Shown: positions 10,700 to 23,629, counted from the first letter of the stretch. The stretch: 64,000 bases of DNA from Mimachlamys varia (GCA_947623455.1 OX392527.1:31488201-31552200), one strand, 5' to 3'. The notes: a model not told the origin generated them from the sequence alone. A program made the numbers and translations.

Positions 10700-12842
10700 T
10701 CTTAGTATGTACCATGTTAAAATTTCTAGATTTTACATATATCTTTTATTAACATGTGTACTGCTGGAATAAGATACTGTTATAAGAAATTACGAACATG
10801 ATAATTCTTACATCACGATGTTATAGATGTAGCAGAGTACCATTGATAGTAAAATTAAGGTATCTAAAAAAGCCGATAAAGATCAATATAACTAGAAAGG
10901 TAATCATGTATACAGATAGTCACAACCATTTGCATTCGACTTTTGTACATTTTTTCATTTCTAAATAACTAATGTCAAAATATGCATAAGAACATGAATG
11001 ACATGGGCATGAAAAAGTGATGCCTGTCTAAGCGTATCAAGAAGGGAGAAAGATGGGGGTTAGTCAAGACATTTTACTGCAAAATTAGCCCAAGCATCAA
11101 ACTTATTGCAAAAATTTTTTTCTGGTTATAGAAACGGTGGGGGTATCTGAATTTAAACAGGGAAAGTGTCTACGAAAATCAAAATTAGGAAAATCACTTT
11201 TAGGTCTTTAAGGGATCTAGAAATTGAGGGGAAAAAAACCTATTTAGTCATATTTGGAGTGAAATATCTAACCCTTTTGGATATGGAAAATATACAGTAT
11301 GGTACGACAAAACAATAAGGACTTTTTGTTCAATGAAATATTGACCTGTCAATATGGTTAAAATCGTATGTTCAACAAGACGAAATCGGATTCGGTGGCC
11401 ATTTTGAATAAAATAGATACTAATAATTAAGATATAGTAAGTATACATTCAACCCTTTTTCTTCTCATTGTATTAGTTAATCTGTAAATGATAGTTTTAC
11501 ATGAGAAATTTTGCTTTCATATTCATAAACATTTATGAACATCCGAAGCTAACCGGTAGTGCTAATTGGGGCTATTTTGAGGTCCGAATTGAGCATCTTC
11601 TCAGTTGTGTTCAGTTATTTTTAGATAATACCAAAAGACAACGCACAAAGCTTATCATAACACTTTCTATGCATATTGTTTTTACATGTTACAGAAATGT
11701 CTTCTTAGCAGATAATTCTAGAAACTGTGAACCAGTTCAGGATGATCAAAATCTCATCTCGTGCAATTTCCTACTTAACTGCTGAAAAAGACCGTGATTT
11801 GAAAAACAACAAAAGTGTGTATATTGTCCATGTTTGGTCTGTTTGCCAATATTTTAATAGTTATTACAGCAATATCATGTCCCTTTTGACTTAACGTAAT
11901 TTTCAATAAAATCACGAAGGGGTATGCATATTCAACTTTAAAATAATACAGTTCATTATCTATATACATAAATTATAGGTGGCTTTATCGGCAAAGTCAT
12001 TTGTTATTTGGGAAAAAACATGCAGTAAAAAAAATTGTAGTTCAGAATCGTTGACGTTAACTTGGCCGTTATTCAAATGTTGAGCCAAATTTACATGGGA
12101 TGAAGTTCTCACCATCAATATTGGACACATTTATGTATTCATTGAAGCAAATTAGTATTTCCAATAAGTGGTGGACACACTAGTATATATATAAGATGCG
12201 TTTTATTGATTTGCTTTACAGGTTGCAGAAATAGGTATATCGTTCGATTTTGACGTAAAATATTATCAATTCAGAACAACTCGCCATTTTGTGATTAAAG
12301 TAGTATAATTTAATTTTGTGTCGGTCCCTGAATAAATTAAAACAAAAGTAATATTTCGAGAAAGTAAATAATAGTTGTATTGATATTGATGTTACTTACT
12401 ATTATCCATAGTTGAAAAGACACCGCTAACCAAATAGTCTTGTAAAAAATGTTTTTCAACAGATTCGCAACAGAATTAAATGGCACGTTTGATTTGGCCA
12501 GATGATATAACTCCTTTTAATAACTATACCCTAGTTTGGAAAGTAGTCATGTGTTTTATGTACTTTTTTGGGCAAAAAAACATCTCGAATGTAGCTTAGC
12601 GAGGGGGATAGTGACCACTCTTTCAAAGTGGTTTTCGGTAGGTAACTGATTTGTGAAGTACATTCCAAACAGAACCAACAATATCAGAAACACGATTGAT
12701 CCTTTTCTAGAGGTTTACTTTTAATTAATTGAGATAAAAAAAACACCTATTTAAAGAAGGGGTTAATCTTTCTGAATTTATACTATGACAATATATACAG
12801 TTGGTTGTATCAAGTATAGCCGCCCGTCCAATTTTAGTATAG
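10700..12842. other. Putative 5' intron of gene 2
   Basis: AT-rich. The longest open frame (11501-11785) shows no protein similarity I recognise. No gene or mobile element is supported. Confidence 0.4.
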
Positions 12843-12975
12843 ATTATTGGCTTATCGATGATAACAATGTGTGGTACAATCTAAAGCTGATAGGGGGATG
12901 GAGATACACATGATAGCATCATCACAAGATAGTGGTTACCTGCCCCTGATTTGACACCACTGATAGGTTAATAAG
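12843..12975 (+). other. Conserved non-coding block in the gene 2 5' intron
   Basis: The counterpart of 6227-6365, in the same order relative to the candidate first exon and the coding exon. The distance from the first exon is larger here (about 2.2 kb against 0.7 kb), so the DNA between has been expanded in gene 2 or lost in gene 1. Confidence 0.4.
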
Positions 12976-14083
12976 GAACTATTATAACCTGCTCTTGCAC
13001 TCGACACCACTTATAAGTTACATTAGTTAGGGACTACTTAACCTAGTAAACAGTTTTGCACGTCAATTTACGGTAAACTGCCTGGGACCAGACATGCGTT
13101 AATATAAGTACCTCACCGACGTTTTAATTTGTTAGGGGACCAAAACATCATATTTAATATAAGACAATAGCCATAAAGCTATGCTGTGAGGTACGTACCT
13201 CCGTAATCTAAATATCAAAGCACTAATACCAATATACACAATGTACATAGTTTTTCATTTTAACTCAAAGCAGTGAATGAGCAATATGTGTACATTTGGT
13301 AACTACTAAATAAGAAGGAATTGGACCAAGAAAGAATGAATGAGGAAAACTGTTCTTTGGACCAACTACCCAAACTTTTAGCGGGCAAGGTTATCTAAAG
13401 AGATAACAACTGAGAGCGAAGGCGGATTCGATTAGATAAACGATATTTGTTAAAGGTCGTCAACTATGTGGTCAACTATATCAAGCGACCTGCCTAGTAC
13501 TTAGAGTCCAAATGGTCGCTTCCTTGTGGGATTACATCAGTGCATGGATGAGGGTTAGAGCCAATAATATTAAATGAAATCGTTGCTTGTAGTACTCAGA
13601 TAAGTTTACCTTGGTATATTCCTGTAGGCATGTCGCCGATGTCAGTGTCCGGAAGGACTATTTGTCCCTTATATTGTTCAAACACAACCCATGGTTTTCT
13701 TTGAAGGCGATGTTGGTTTTAGTGTACAGCTACAAATTGGATGTCTCGGCCAGATGTAGCCACGGATGAAAGAAGCGATAAGTTTGGCTACTATTGTACA
13801 GTCTCCGTCTGTTCTAGCCCACATTAAACAAACATTAGAGCTGTCTCACTTGGGTTTGAAACGATGAATTTTCGCAAATATATTTGAACTAGCATCACTT
13901 AATACATGTACCATGAAAAGATTTGGTATACAAGCATCAAAAGAACGCAAATTTCCATATTTTACATTAAAACGTTTGAGGAGAAAACATTAATCTCACA
14001 TGTATGATTAATCTGTCTCCGATTTTTCAAAGTTAATTTAAAATAGACAGAACAGCTCAAGACCGTTCTCTTTTCCGTTTCAG
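12976..14083. other. Distal 5' intron of gene 2
   Basis: No gene seen. It ends in the pyrimidine-rich acceptor TTTCCGTTTCAG at 14072-14083. Confidence 0.4.
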
Positions 14084-14102
14084 AATAAGACCAAACGTCA
14101 CG

Positions 14103-15646
14103 ATGACTGCCTCTACGTGGTTATTTCTATGTGTACTTACGATTGGCTCAACACTAATAGAGAGTATGGAGACGAAGACCATACAGACTCCCTCGGGGAA
14201 GATGCTGGGTCTGAAGGTCGATATAACAGCATTAAATAGCTACGTCTACCAGTTCCGCCGCATTCCGTATGCCAAACCGCCTGTTGGGGATCTCCGATTT
14301 GCCAAGCCGCAGCCGTTAGCGCCCTGGAACGACACACTCAACGCCACATATTTCGGACCGAACTGTATGCAGACAATAATTAATCCGGACGATCCCTTAT
14401 TACCCAACAAAATATTGTCTGAAGACTGTTTGGTGTTGAATGTGTATGTGCCACCTAATACGACTGAGAACAGCAAGAAGCCTGTGATGCTCTACATCCA
14501 TGGCGGAAGTTATGTGGAAGGCACCGGAATGTTTTATGACGGTTCTTTTCTGTCTATTTTTGGCGATCTACTCGTCGTTACCATTAACTACCGACTCGGT
14601 ATCTGGGGTTTTCTAACGACTGGTGACGCCGACTGTCCCGGAAACTTCGGACTATGGGACCAACGACTGGCTATGCAGTGGACCAGTGCCAACATAAAAG
14701 CATTTGGTGGGGATCCCGACCTTGTAACTATCTTTGGGGAATCTGCAGGCGGATTTAGTGTTGCTATTCATTCAATATCGCCTATAAACAAAGGTTTGTT
14801 CAAAAGAGCCATATCTCATAGTGGAACAGCTAATTCATTCTTTGCCGTGACGCAAAGTAAACTAGCAAAATACTCACAAATTGGAATGGGCCTATTTATT
14901 AAATGTTTTGATGTAGAAAACAGCGCCAAGTTTTTAAAATGTATGCGAACAAAAAGCTCCAAGGAGTTGCTCGAGGTTTCTGTGAATGTTGCTAATATAA
15001 CATTTAGTGACAAACACCATCTGCATTTCGCAATACCTTTGGCACCTGTTGTAGATGGTGACTTCATCAAAGAACACCCTGCTAAAACCTTAAACGACCC
15101 GTCAAGTCCAGGGATGCAGTATTTCAGATCGCTTGATTACGTAGACGGTGATGTAAATTCAGAAGGATCTCTCCTTTTTCTGGAGCCACTCTATTCCTTT
15201 CAAAAACCAAATCATTTTAATATATCGGAGGGAATTCCTTATAGGATACTGTGTGATGACATCATCGACACCATCGTCAAAGAATTCCTCAATAACAACC
15301 GTACACTTAAAGCTGTTGCTTGTGCTAGATACAAGTCTGCGAGTGGGGATGGGGTTGAGCAAAGTCGACTTGCTGTTAACTTGTATACAGACATTTTCTT
15401 CTTCACGCCTGGCGTACTGACGCTGAACGCACACGTGGGTGGAACCGGAAGTACATACCAGTGGCTATTATCTCGAGAGAGCAAGTACGGTTTCGGTTAT
15501 CCGTACCCTAAGTGGTTCACTGGAGCAGGACACGCTGGGGAGGTAGCCTTCCTGTTTGGGATCATAAGATACCCAGACACCAGTCCGTCAGACAAAAACC
15601 TGGCAGAACAGATGATGTCCTACTGGTCCAACTTTGCTCGAACAGG
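14103..15646 (+). CDS. Gene 2: type-B carboxylesterase, coding exon 1 of 2
   Basis: Encodes residues 1-515 of a 565-aa secreted esterase, exactly co-linear with gene 1. The signal peptide is about residues 1-21. HGG is at 133-135, the nucleophile Ser214 in FGESAGG, Glu354 in NSEGSLL, and His477 in GAGHAGEVAFLFG. Likely disulphide cysteines are C88, C109, C268 and C280, with C384 and C407 further on; as in gene 1 there is no Trp in the first Cys loop. Differences from gene 1 cluster around residues 137-185, at the edge of the active-site gorge (VEGTGMFYDGSFLSIFGDLL against IAGAGMLYDGSCLAIHGDQV), which may alter substrate choice (inference). The start follows the acceptor at 14083 in the same context as gene 1. 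The donor GTAAGT starts at 15647. Confidence 0.9.
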
Positions 15647-16363
15647 GTAAGTTTTACATATAATGGCGGGTAGATTTGTAAAAGTTAATGTTCGAAAACA
15701 GAATGTTTCAAAAGCGCCAAAGGTACTACCTGTCAATTACAAGGAAGCATTTACCCTCAGTAAGGAGGTAAAATGTCATAAAGAACTAGTTTAATTTTAT
15801 TTCTAGATTCATAAATAAAAGGGATTTTACGCAACCGATCCTTCCACTTCTACATTAGTTTAGAAATTTTGGATTCCAACCTTTTTGCCCCTAGTATCAC
15901 TGAAGAGTCCCAGGAGAACGAAACAGCTGTATGATGCAGTTTAAGTCGTTTTTCGGCCTTATACATAGATTACTTATTTTAAAAGGTGCAGCATATTTGT
16001 GTGTTACGTCATCTTACAAAGCCGTGACTTGTTTGTTACCTTAGAGCTACAATTGTGGTTAAAACTACGTTCCCGTAGCCTATACCATATGATATACTCA
16101 GCTTTCCTCCAAGATATAAATAACCACTTAAGTTACAGTAATACAAGGAAACAATGGAAAGTAAAATGATAAGATTTCATCGTCCATCAGCTCCCTCAGC
16201 GCTTTGATTTATCGTTTGCTTGACAAAGGAAACATCCGTTTTCGAAAGCTGAAAAAATGGGTTTTCAGTTCTATTTGTTTTCATTACCACCATAGTCTTC
16301 ACGCCTTGATTGTACATTGTAAAGATGAAGTGACTGACTATGCTAATGCGTTATTTGTTTCAG
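15647..16363 (+). other. Intron between the coding exons of gene 2
   Basis: 717 bp from donor GTAAGT to acceptor TTTGTTTCAG. It keeps blocks shared with the gene 1 intron (TTGACAAAGGAAAC near 16222 and AGTCTTCAC near 16291) but has no family R repeat. Confidence 0.75.
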
Positions 16364-16517
16364 AAATCCCAACACAGGGCTACCTGTGAAGGTCCAATGG
16401 CCTGGGTACAATGTCCAAGATGGCCATTATATCAGTCTGAACGCGACAATAAGTACTGAAGAGAGACTTTACAAAGACAGAGTGGGCTTTTGGGCATCCG
16501 TGTTACCGAAGGTGTAA
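16364..16517 (+). CDS. Gene 2: carboxylesterase, last coding exon
   Basis: 154 nt, the same length and phase as in gene 1; the split GG/A glycine codon is preserved. It encodes NPNTGLPVKVQWPGYN and ends WASVLPKV at TAA 16515-16517. It lacks a hydrophobic tail, so the product is predicted soluble. It differs from gene 1's exon at only a few residues (HY for RF, NATIS for NETIS, R for K, final V for A). Confidence 0.88.
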
Positions 16518-16789
16518 CAACACCTCACCTACAACATTCTCTACATTGATTTCCATAACCATTTTAGTCTGTTTGAATGTTTTCAGTGAACCTTTTTCAA
16601 CCTGATGATTTTAATCAACCACCAATAGGTGTCCATTATCAAATTGGCGGTCTATGGTATGCCCCCTTCATCGAACCAAAATCACATACTTTCGATACTC
16701 TCTGTGATTAGGCTGTCTATGCATTGTACCCTATATAAACACCAATTCTCCCCTTTCGTTATACACTGTGGAATATGTACTGCAACACA

Positions 16790-16795
16790 AATAAA
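16790..16795 (+). terminator. Poly(A) signal of gene 2
   Basis: AATAAA 273 bases after the stop, at a position comparable to gene 1. Confidence 0.6.
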
Positions 16796-16879
16796 ACTTG
16801 TGACGAGTATTTCGAGTTGTAACAGTATGAGCGTAGTCATAGGGCATATGGAAGTCGGGCTATAGTAGCTATGTATCTG

Positions 16880-17053
16880 GTAGATACATAAGGATTGTAC
16901 CTCATTTTGACTGCGTATACGGTAGTATGCCCGCAGTTGGCAACGAACATATTCTATGGTGCGCGTTAGCGCTCCATAGTGAATATGTTCGTTGCCAACT
17001 GCGGGCATACTACCGTATACGCAGTCAAAATAAGATACAATCCTTATATCTAC
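16880..17053. repeat. Long palindrome with a short loop
   Basis: The arms run from GTAGATACATAAGGATTGT to ACAATCCTTATATCTAC and pair through TTTTGACTGCGTATACGGTA and CCCGCAGTTGGCAACGAAC. A 14-base loop (TGCGCGTTAGCGCT) lies near 16964-16977. The only arm differences are a few bases and small indels, so it is young. It sits 85 bp past gene 2's poly(A) signal. It is probably a foldback MITE of a different family from 2663-2795. The end motif ACTGCGTATACG recurs at about 17589. Confidence 0.7.
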
Positions 17054-17059
17054 ACCATT

Positions 17060-17644
17060 ATTAATTTTCAAGTGCTATACGAAGAAAAACCCCATTCGAA
17101 GCGGGTTGCTAAGATGGTAACTACGATGACCGTGGTTGCTAAAATCATATGGTCCCATTTGATTTCATCAATATATTGGTAAATTTAGAAAATACACAGT
17201 GAACAACACTATTTTTCTTCATAACATCATATGTAAATTTGGTATTAAATAATATTTCTAGCATGTTTAATTTATTTCTTTATTTATAACGGTCGTTATG
17301 CACACGCATTGACACGGTGATCTGGTTGTGACGCGGTCCGACGTCAGACGTCACAACTGCAGGACGCCGCCATGTTTGCGTTACCGTCAAATAGTTTCGA
17401 ATGCGCATCATTACGAATCAAAAGTTTGCTAGATACTATTTATTGTTTAATCACAGGAAATTGATTCCATATATGTTCCATGTTTCAATATTGTATGAAC
17501 CAAACAATGGCCGACAGCGAATACTTATTTTTCTGAAGCGTGAACGACGCCATATTTGAACAAATATCAATCCGCCGAGCCTTTTTTCACTGCGTATACG
17601 ATAATATATCGCAGTCAGAGTTTACTAAGCACAAGAAGGGAAAG
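17060..17644. other. Spacer with CpG-containing stretch
   Basis: No gene. The stretch 17285-17420 is CpG-rich relative to its surroundings (ACGCGGTCCGACGTCAGACG and GACGCCGCCATG). At 17587-17613 a short stem ACTGCG/CGCAGT recalls the neighbouring palindrome. Confidence 0.35.
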
Positions 17645-20600
17645 GTGTAAATATATGTATTTGGCCTACGGATTGTGGTGGTAAGTATTAGGTATTGTGT
17701 TAGTGTATTGATGTATCTGGCCTACGGATTGTAGTGGTAAGTATTGGGTATTGAGTCAGTGTATTGATGTATCTGGCCTACGTATTGTGGTGGTAAGTAT
17801 TGGGTATTGTGTTAGTGTATTGATGTATCTGTCCTACGTATTGTGGTGGTAAGAATTAGGTATTGTGTTAGTGTATTGATGTATCTGGCCTATGGATTGT
17901 AGTGGTAAGAATTAGGTATTGTGTTAGTGTATTGATGTATCTGGCCTATGGATTGTAGTGGTAAGTATTGGGTATTGTGTTAGTGTATTGATGTATCTGG
18001 CCTACGGATTGTGGTGGTAAGTATTGGGTATTGTGTTAGTGTATTGATGTATCTGGCCTACGGATTGTAGTGGTAAGTATTGGGTATTGAGTCAGTGTAT
18101 TGATGTATCTGGCCTACGTATTGTGGTGGTAAGTATTGGGTATTGTGTTAGTGTATTGATGTATCTGTCCTACGTATTGTGGTGGTAAGAATTAGGTATT
18201 GTGTTAGTGTATTGATGTATCTGGCCTATGGATTGTAGTGGTAAGAATTAGGTATTGTGTTAGTGTATTGATGTATCTGGCCTATGGATTGTAGTGGTAA
18301 GTATTGGGTATTGTGTTAGTGTATTGATGTATCTGGCCTACGGATTGTGGTGGTAAGTATTGGGTATTGTGTTAGTGTATTGATGTATCTGGCCTATGGA
18401 TTGTAGTGGTAAGAATTAGGTATTGTGTTAGTGTATTGATGTATCTGGCCTACGGATTGTGGTGGTAAGTATTGGGTATTGTGTTAGTGTATTGATGTAT
18501 CTGGCCTACGGATTATGGTGGTAAGCGTTGGGTATTGTGTTAGTGTATTGATGTATCTGGCCTACGGATTGTGGTGGTAAGTATTGGGTATTGTGTTAGT
18601 GTATTGATGTATCTGGCCTATGGATTGTAGTGGTAAGTATTGGGTATTGTGTTAGTGTATTGATGTATCTGGCCTACGGGTTGTGGTGGTATGCATTGGG
18701 TATTGTGTTAGTGTATTGATGTATCTGGCCTACGGATTGTGGTGGTAAGTATTGGGTATTGTGTTAGTGTATTGATGTATCTGGCCTACGGATTGTGGTG
18801 GTAAGCATTAGGTATTGTGTTAGTGTATTGATGTATCTGGCCTACGGATTGTGGTGGTAAGTATTGGGTATTGTGTTAGTGTATTGATGTATCTGGCCTA
18901 CGGATTATGGTAGTAAGTATTGGGTATGTTAGTGTATTAATGTATCTGGCCTACGGATTGTGGTGGTAAGTATTGGGTATTGTGTAAGTGTATTGACGTA
19001 TCTGGCCTACGGATTATGGTGGTAAGTATTGGGTATTGTGTAAGTGTATTGACGTATCTGGCCTACGGATTGTGGTGGTAAGTATTGGGTATTGTGTAAG
19101 TGTATTGACGTATCTGGCCTACGGATTGTGGTGGTAAGTATTGGGTATGTTAGTGTATTGATGTATCTGGCCTACCTACGGATTGTGGTGGTAAGTATTG
19201 GGTATGTTAGTGTATTAATGTATCTGGCCTACGGATTGTGGTGGTAAGTATTGGGTATGTTAGTGTATTGATGTATCTGGCCTACGGATTGTGGTGGTAA
19301 GCATTGGGTATTGAGTCAGTGTATTGATGTATCTGTCCTACGGGTTGTGATGGTAAGTATTGGGTATGTTACTGTATTGATGTATCTGTCCCTACGGATT
19401 GTGGTGGTAAGTATTGGGTATGTTACTGTATTGATGTATCTGTCCCTACGGATTGTGGTGGTAAGTATTGGGTATTGTGTTAGTGTATTAATGTATCTGT
19501 CCCTACGGATTGTGGTGGTAAGTATTGGGTATTGTGTTAGTGTATTAATGTATCTGGCCTACGGATTGTGATGGTAAGCATTGGGTATTGTGTTAGTGTA
19601 TTAATGTATCTCGCTTACGGATTATGGTGGTAAGTATTGGGTATTGTGTTAGTGTATTGATATATCTGGCCTACGGATTGTAGTGGTAAGTATTGGGTAT
19701 TGAGTCAGTGTATTAATGTATCTGGCCTACGGATTGTGGTGGTAAGTATTAGGTATGTTAGTTTATTAATGTATCTGGCCTACGGATTGTGGTGGTAAGT
19801 ATTGGGTATGTTAGTGTTTTGATGTATCTGGCCTACGGATTATGGTGGTAAGTATTGGGTATTGTGTTAGTGTATTGATGTATCTGGCCTACGGATTGTG
19901 GTGGTAAGTATTTGGTATGTTAGTGTATTGATGTATCTGGCCTACGGATTGTGGTGGTAGGTATTTGGTATGTTAGTGTATTGATGTATCTGGCCTACGG
20001 ATTGTGGTGGTAAGTATTTGGTATGTTAGTGTATTGATGTATCTGGCCTACGGGTTGTGGTGGTAGGTATTAGGTATGCTGGTGTATTGATGTATCTGGC
20101 CTACGGATTTTGATGTTAAGTATTGGGTATGTTAGTGTATTGATGTATCTGGCCTACGGATTGTGGTGGTAAGTATTGGGTATTGTGTTAGTGTATTGAT
20201 GTATCTGGCCTACGGATTGTGGTGGTAAGTATTGGGTATTGAGTTAGTGTATTGATGTATCTGGCCTACGGATTGTGGTGGTTAGTATTGGGTATTGAGT
20301 TAGTGTATTTATGTATCTGGCCTACGGATTGTGGTGGTAAGTATTGGGTATGTTAGTGTATTGATGTATCTGGCCTACGGATTGTGGTGGTAAGTATTGG
20401 GTATGTTAGTGTATTGATGTATCTGGCCTACGGATTGTGGTGGTAAGTATTGGGTATTGTGTTAGTGTATTGATGTATCTGGCCTACGGATTGTGGTGGT
20501 AAGTATTGGGTATTGTGTTAGTGTATTGATGTATCTGGCCTACGGATTATGGTGGTAAGCGTTGGGTATTGTGTTAGTGTATTGATGTATCTGGCCTACG

Positions 20601-22786
20601 GATTGTGGTGGTAAGTATTGGGTATTGTGTTAGTGTATTGATGTATCTGGCCTATGGATTGTAGTGGTAAGTATTGGGTATTGTGTTAGTGTATTGATGT
20701 ATCTGGCCTACGGGTTGTGGTGGTATGCATTGGGTATTGTGTTAGTGTATTGATGTATCTGGCCTACGGATTGTGGTGGTAAGTATTGGGTATTGTGTTA
20801 GTGTATTGATGTATCTGGCCTACGGATTGTGGTGGTAAGCATTAGGTATTGTGTTAGTGTATTGATGTATCTGGCCTACGGATTGTGGTGGTAAGTATTG
20901 GGTATTGTGTTAGTGTATTGATGTATCTGGCCTACGGATTATGGTAGTAAGTATTGGGTATGTTAGTGTATTAATGTATCTGGCCTACGGATTGTGGTGG
21001 TAAGTATTGGGTATTGTGTAAGTGTATTGACGTATCTGGCCTACGGATTATGGTGGTAAGTATTGGGTATTGTGTAAGTGTATTGACGTATCTGGCCTAC
21101 GGATTGTGGTGGTAAGTATTGGGTATGTTAGTGTATTGATGTATCTGGCCTACGGATTGTGGTGGTAAGTATTGGGTATGTTAGTGTATTGATGTATCTG
21201 GCCTACGGATTGTGGTGGTAAGCATTGGGTATTGAGTCAGTGTATTGATGTATCTGTCCTACGGGTTGTGATGGTAAGTATTGGGTATGTTACTGTATTG
21301 ATGTATCTGTCCCTACGGATTGTGGTGGTAAGTATTGGGTATGTTACTGTATTGATGTATCTGTCCCTACGGATTGTGGTGGTAAGTATTGGGTATTGTG
21401 TTAGTGTATTAATGTATCTGTCCCTACGGATTGTGGTGGTAAGTATTGGGTATTGTGTTAGTGTATTAATGTATCTGGCCTACGGATTGTGATGGTAAGC
21501 ATTGGGTATTGTGTTAGTGTATTAATGTATCTCGCTTACGGATTATGGTGGTAAGTATTGGGTATTGTGTTAGTGTATTGATATATCTGGCCTACGGATT
21601 GTAGTGGTAAGTATTGGGTATTGAGTCAGTGTATTAATGTATCTGGCCTACGGATTGTGGTGGTAAGTATTAGGTATGTTAGTTTATTAATGTATCTGGC
21701 CTACGGATTGTGGTGGTAAGTATTGGGTATGTTAGTGTTTTGATGTATCTGGCCTACGGATTATGGTGGTAAGTATTGGGTATTGTGTTAGTGTATTGAT
21801 GTATCTGGCCTACGGATTGTGGTGGTAAGTATTTGGTATGTTAGTGTATTGATGTATCTGGCCTACGGATTGTGGTGGTAGGTATTTGGTATGTTAGTGT
21901 ATTGATGTATCTGGCCTACGGATTGTGGTGGTAAGTATTTGGTATGTTAGTGTATTGATGTATCTGGCCTACGGGTTGTGGTGGTAGGTATTAGGTATGC
22001 TGGTGTATTGATGTATCTGGCCTACGGATTTTGATGTTAAGTATTGGGTATGTTAGTGTATTGATGTATCTGGCCTACGGATTGTGGTGGTAAGTATTGG
22101 GTATTGTGTTAGTGTATTGATGTATCTGGCCTACGGATTGTGGTGGTAAGTATTGGGTATTGAGTTAGTGTATTGATGTATCTGGCCTACGGATTGTGGT
22201 GGTTAGTATTGGGTATTGAGTTAGTGTATTTATGTATCTGGCCTACGGATTGTGGTGGTAAGTATTGGGTATGTTAGTGTATTGATGTATCTGGCCTACG
22301 GATTGTGGTGGTAAGTATTGGGTATGTTAGTGTATTGATGTATCTGGCCTACGGATTGTGGTGGTAAGTATTGGGTATTGTGTTAGTGTATTGATGTATC
22401 TGGCCTACGGGTTGTGGTGGTAAGTATTGGGTATGTTAGTGTATTTATATATCTGGCCTACGGATTGTGGTGGTAAGTATTGGGTATTGTGTTAGTGTAT
22501 TGATGTATCTGGCCTACGGGTTGTGGTGGTAAGTATTGGGTATGTTAGTGTATTTATATATCTGGCCTACGGATTGTTGTGGTAAGTATTGGGTATTGAG
22601 TTGGTGTATTAATAATGTATCTGGCCCTACGGATTATGGTGGTAAGTATTGGGTATTGTGTTAGTGTATTGACATATCTGGCCTACGGATTGTGGTGGTA
22701 AGTATTGGGTATTGAGTTGGTGTATTAATAATGTATCTGGCCCTACGGATTATGGTGGTAAGTATTGGGTATGTTAGTGTATTGAG
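17645..22786 (+). repeat. Minisatellite 1: 56/52-bp units, about 93 copies, with higher-order structure
   Basis: Units contain GTATTGATGTATCTGGCC, TACGGATTGTGGTGG and TAAGTATTGGGTAT. Two unit lengths alternate: 56 bp with GGGTATTGTGTTAGT and 52 bp with GGGTATGTTAGT. A marker unit with GATTATGGTGGTAAGCG at 18511 recurs at 20545, and the block at 19311-19571 recurs at 21232-21492. A segment of about 2.0 kb has therefore been duplicated, with about two units lost from one copy. A smaller duplication of 337 bp (six units) lies at 17.8-18.4 kb. Nearly every unit carries GGTAAGTAT, a strong 5' splice-site match. It does not code for protein. Confidence 0.92.
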
Positions 22787-22990
22787 TAGCACATTAACGT
22801 TCCGTCGCTTCATCTAAACTTGAAATTGTATCGTTCAGATTTGACAATACCAAGAGTGATGTCTTTATATGTGACAGGTCTTGTATAAATCTCCACAACG
22901 GAACCCGTTAAATGACATGCTATACATTTTTCTGTTTCGTTTTTGTTCGAAATATTTTTTCGTTCCACTCAATTATTCGTTATAATATTT

Positions 22991-23148
22991 AAGGATTACC
23001 TTGAATATATGTTTTTATGTTATTTGGTTATAACACAAAAAACCGGAGTGGTATCCCATCATAAACCGCTTCGCAGTTTATTTAGAGTACACTCCGTTCT
23101 TTTGTGTTATACCTCCATAACATCAAAAATAGATTCAAGTTAATCCTT
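22991..23148. repeat. Palindromic (foldback) element, copy 2
   Basis: The left arm starts AAGGATTACCTTGAATAT and the right arm, read in reverse, AAGGATTAACTTGAATC. Inner matching blocks are TTATAACACAAAAAACCGGAGTG and its complement near 23090-23110, with a loop of about 25 bp. It is the same family as 2663-2795. Confidence 0.65.
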
Positions 23149-23149
23149 A

Positions 23150-23629
23150 TAATTTACTCTATATCCTGCAAAAAATAACGATGGACACTTTTCTCTTACA
23201 AATTAATACGCTGCAGCATCAACCAATCAAAAGCGACGTTATAAACGGCGACGTCATTGTAAATGTTATGGACTGATAACATAACTTTCTGAACCAATGA
23301 AAATGCTTGTTTCAAACAAAACTAAATTATATCTTAATCGAGTGAAAACTTCTTGATATTTCAATAGAAAGCTTTAATAAATACGATACCGTAGCTAAAC
23401 ATATATATATATATACGGTGTATTGTTATATTTTGTAGATAGTATGTGGCTTCATTTCCTAAAATATCGCTCAAGCATTAGAAAGCACCGGGCAAAGTGT
23501 TAACAGATCAGACCCTTGCGGTGCTTCACGCCGCTTAGGCGATGCAAAATATTTCCTTAAAACATAAAGAGCAAAACGATTTGGTACAAATTTACCGAAT
23601 AAGAGACAACGGAAATAATTCGACGAATC
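23150..23629. other. Spacer, no gene
   Basis: AT-rich with an (AT)n microsatellite at about 23400-23415. The short frames here have no supporting features. Confidence 0.4.

Noticed and set aside
19311..21492. Two identical 86-codon frames at 19311-19571 and 21232-21492
   Set aside because: They are reading frames through minisatellite 1 and are identical only because of the higher-order duplication.
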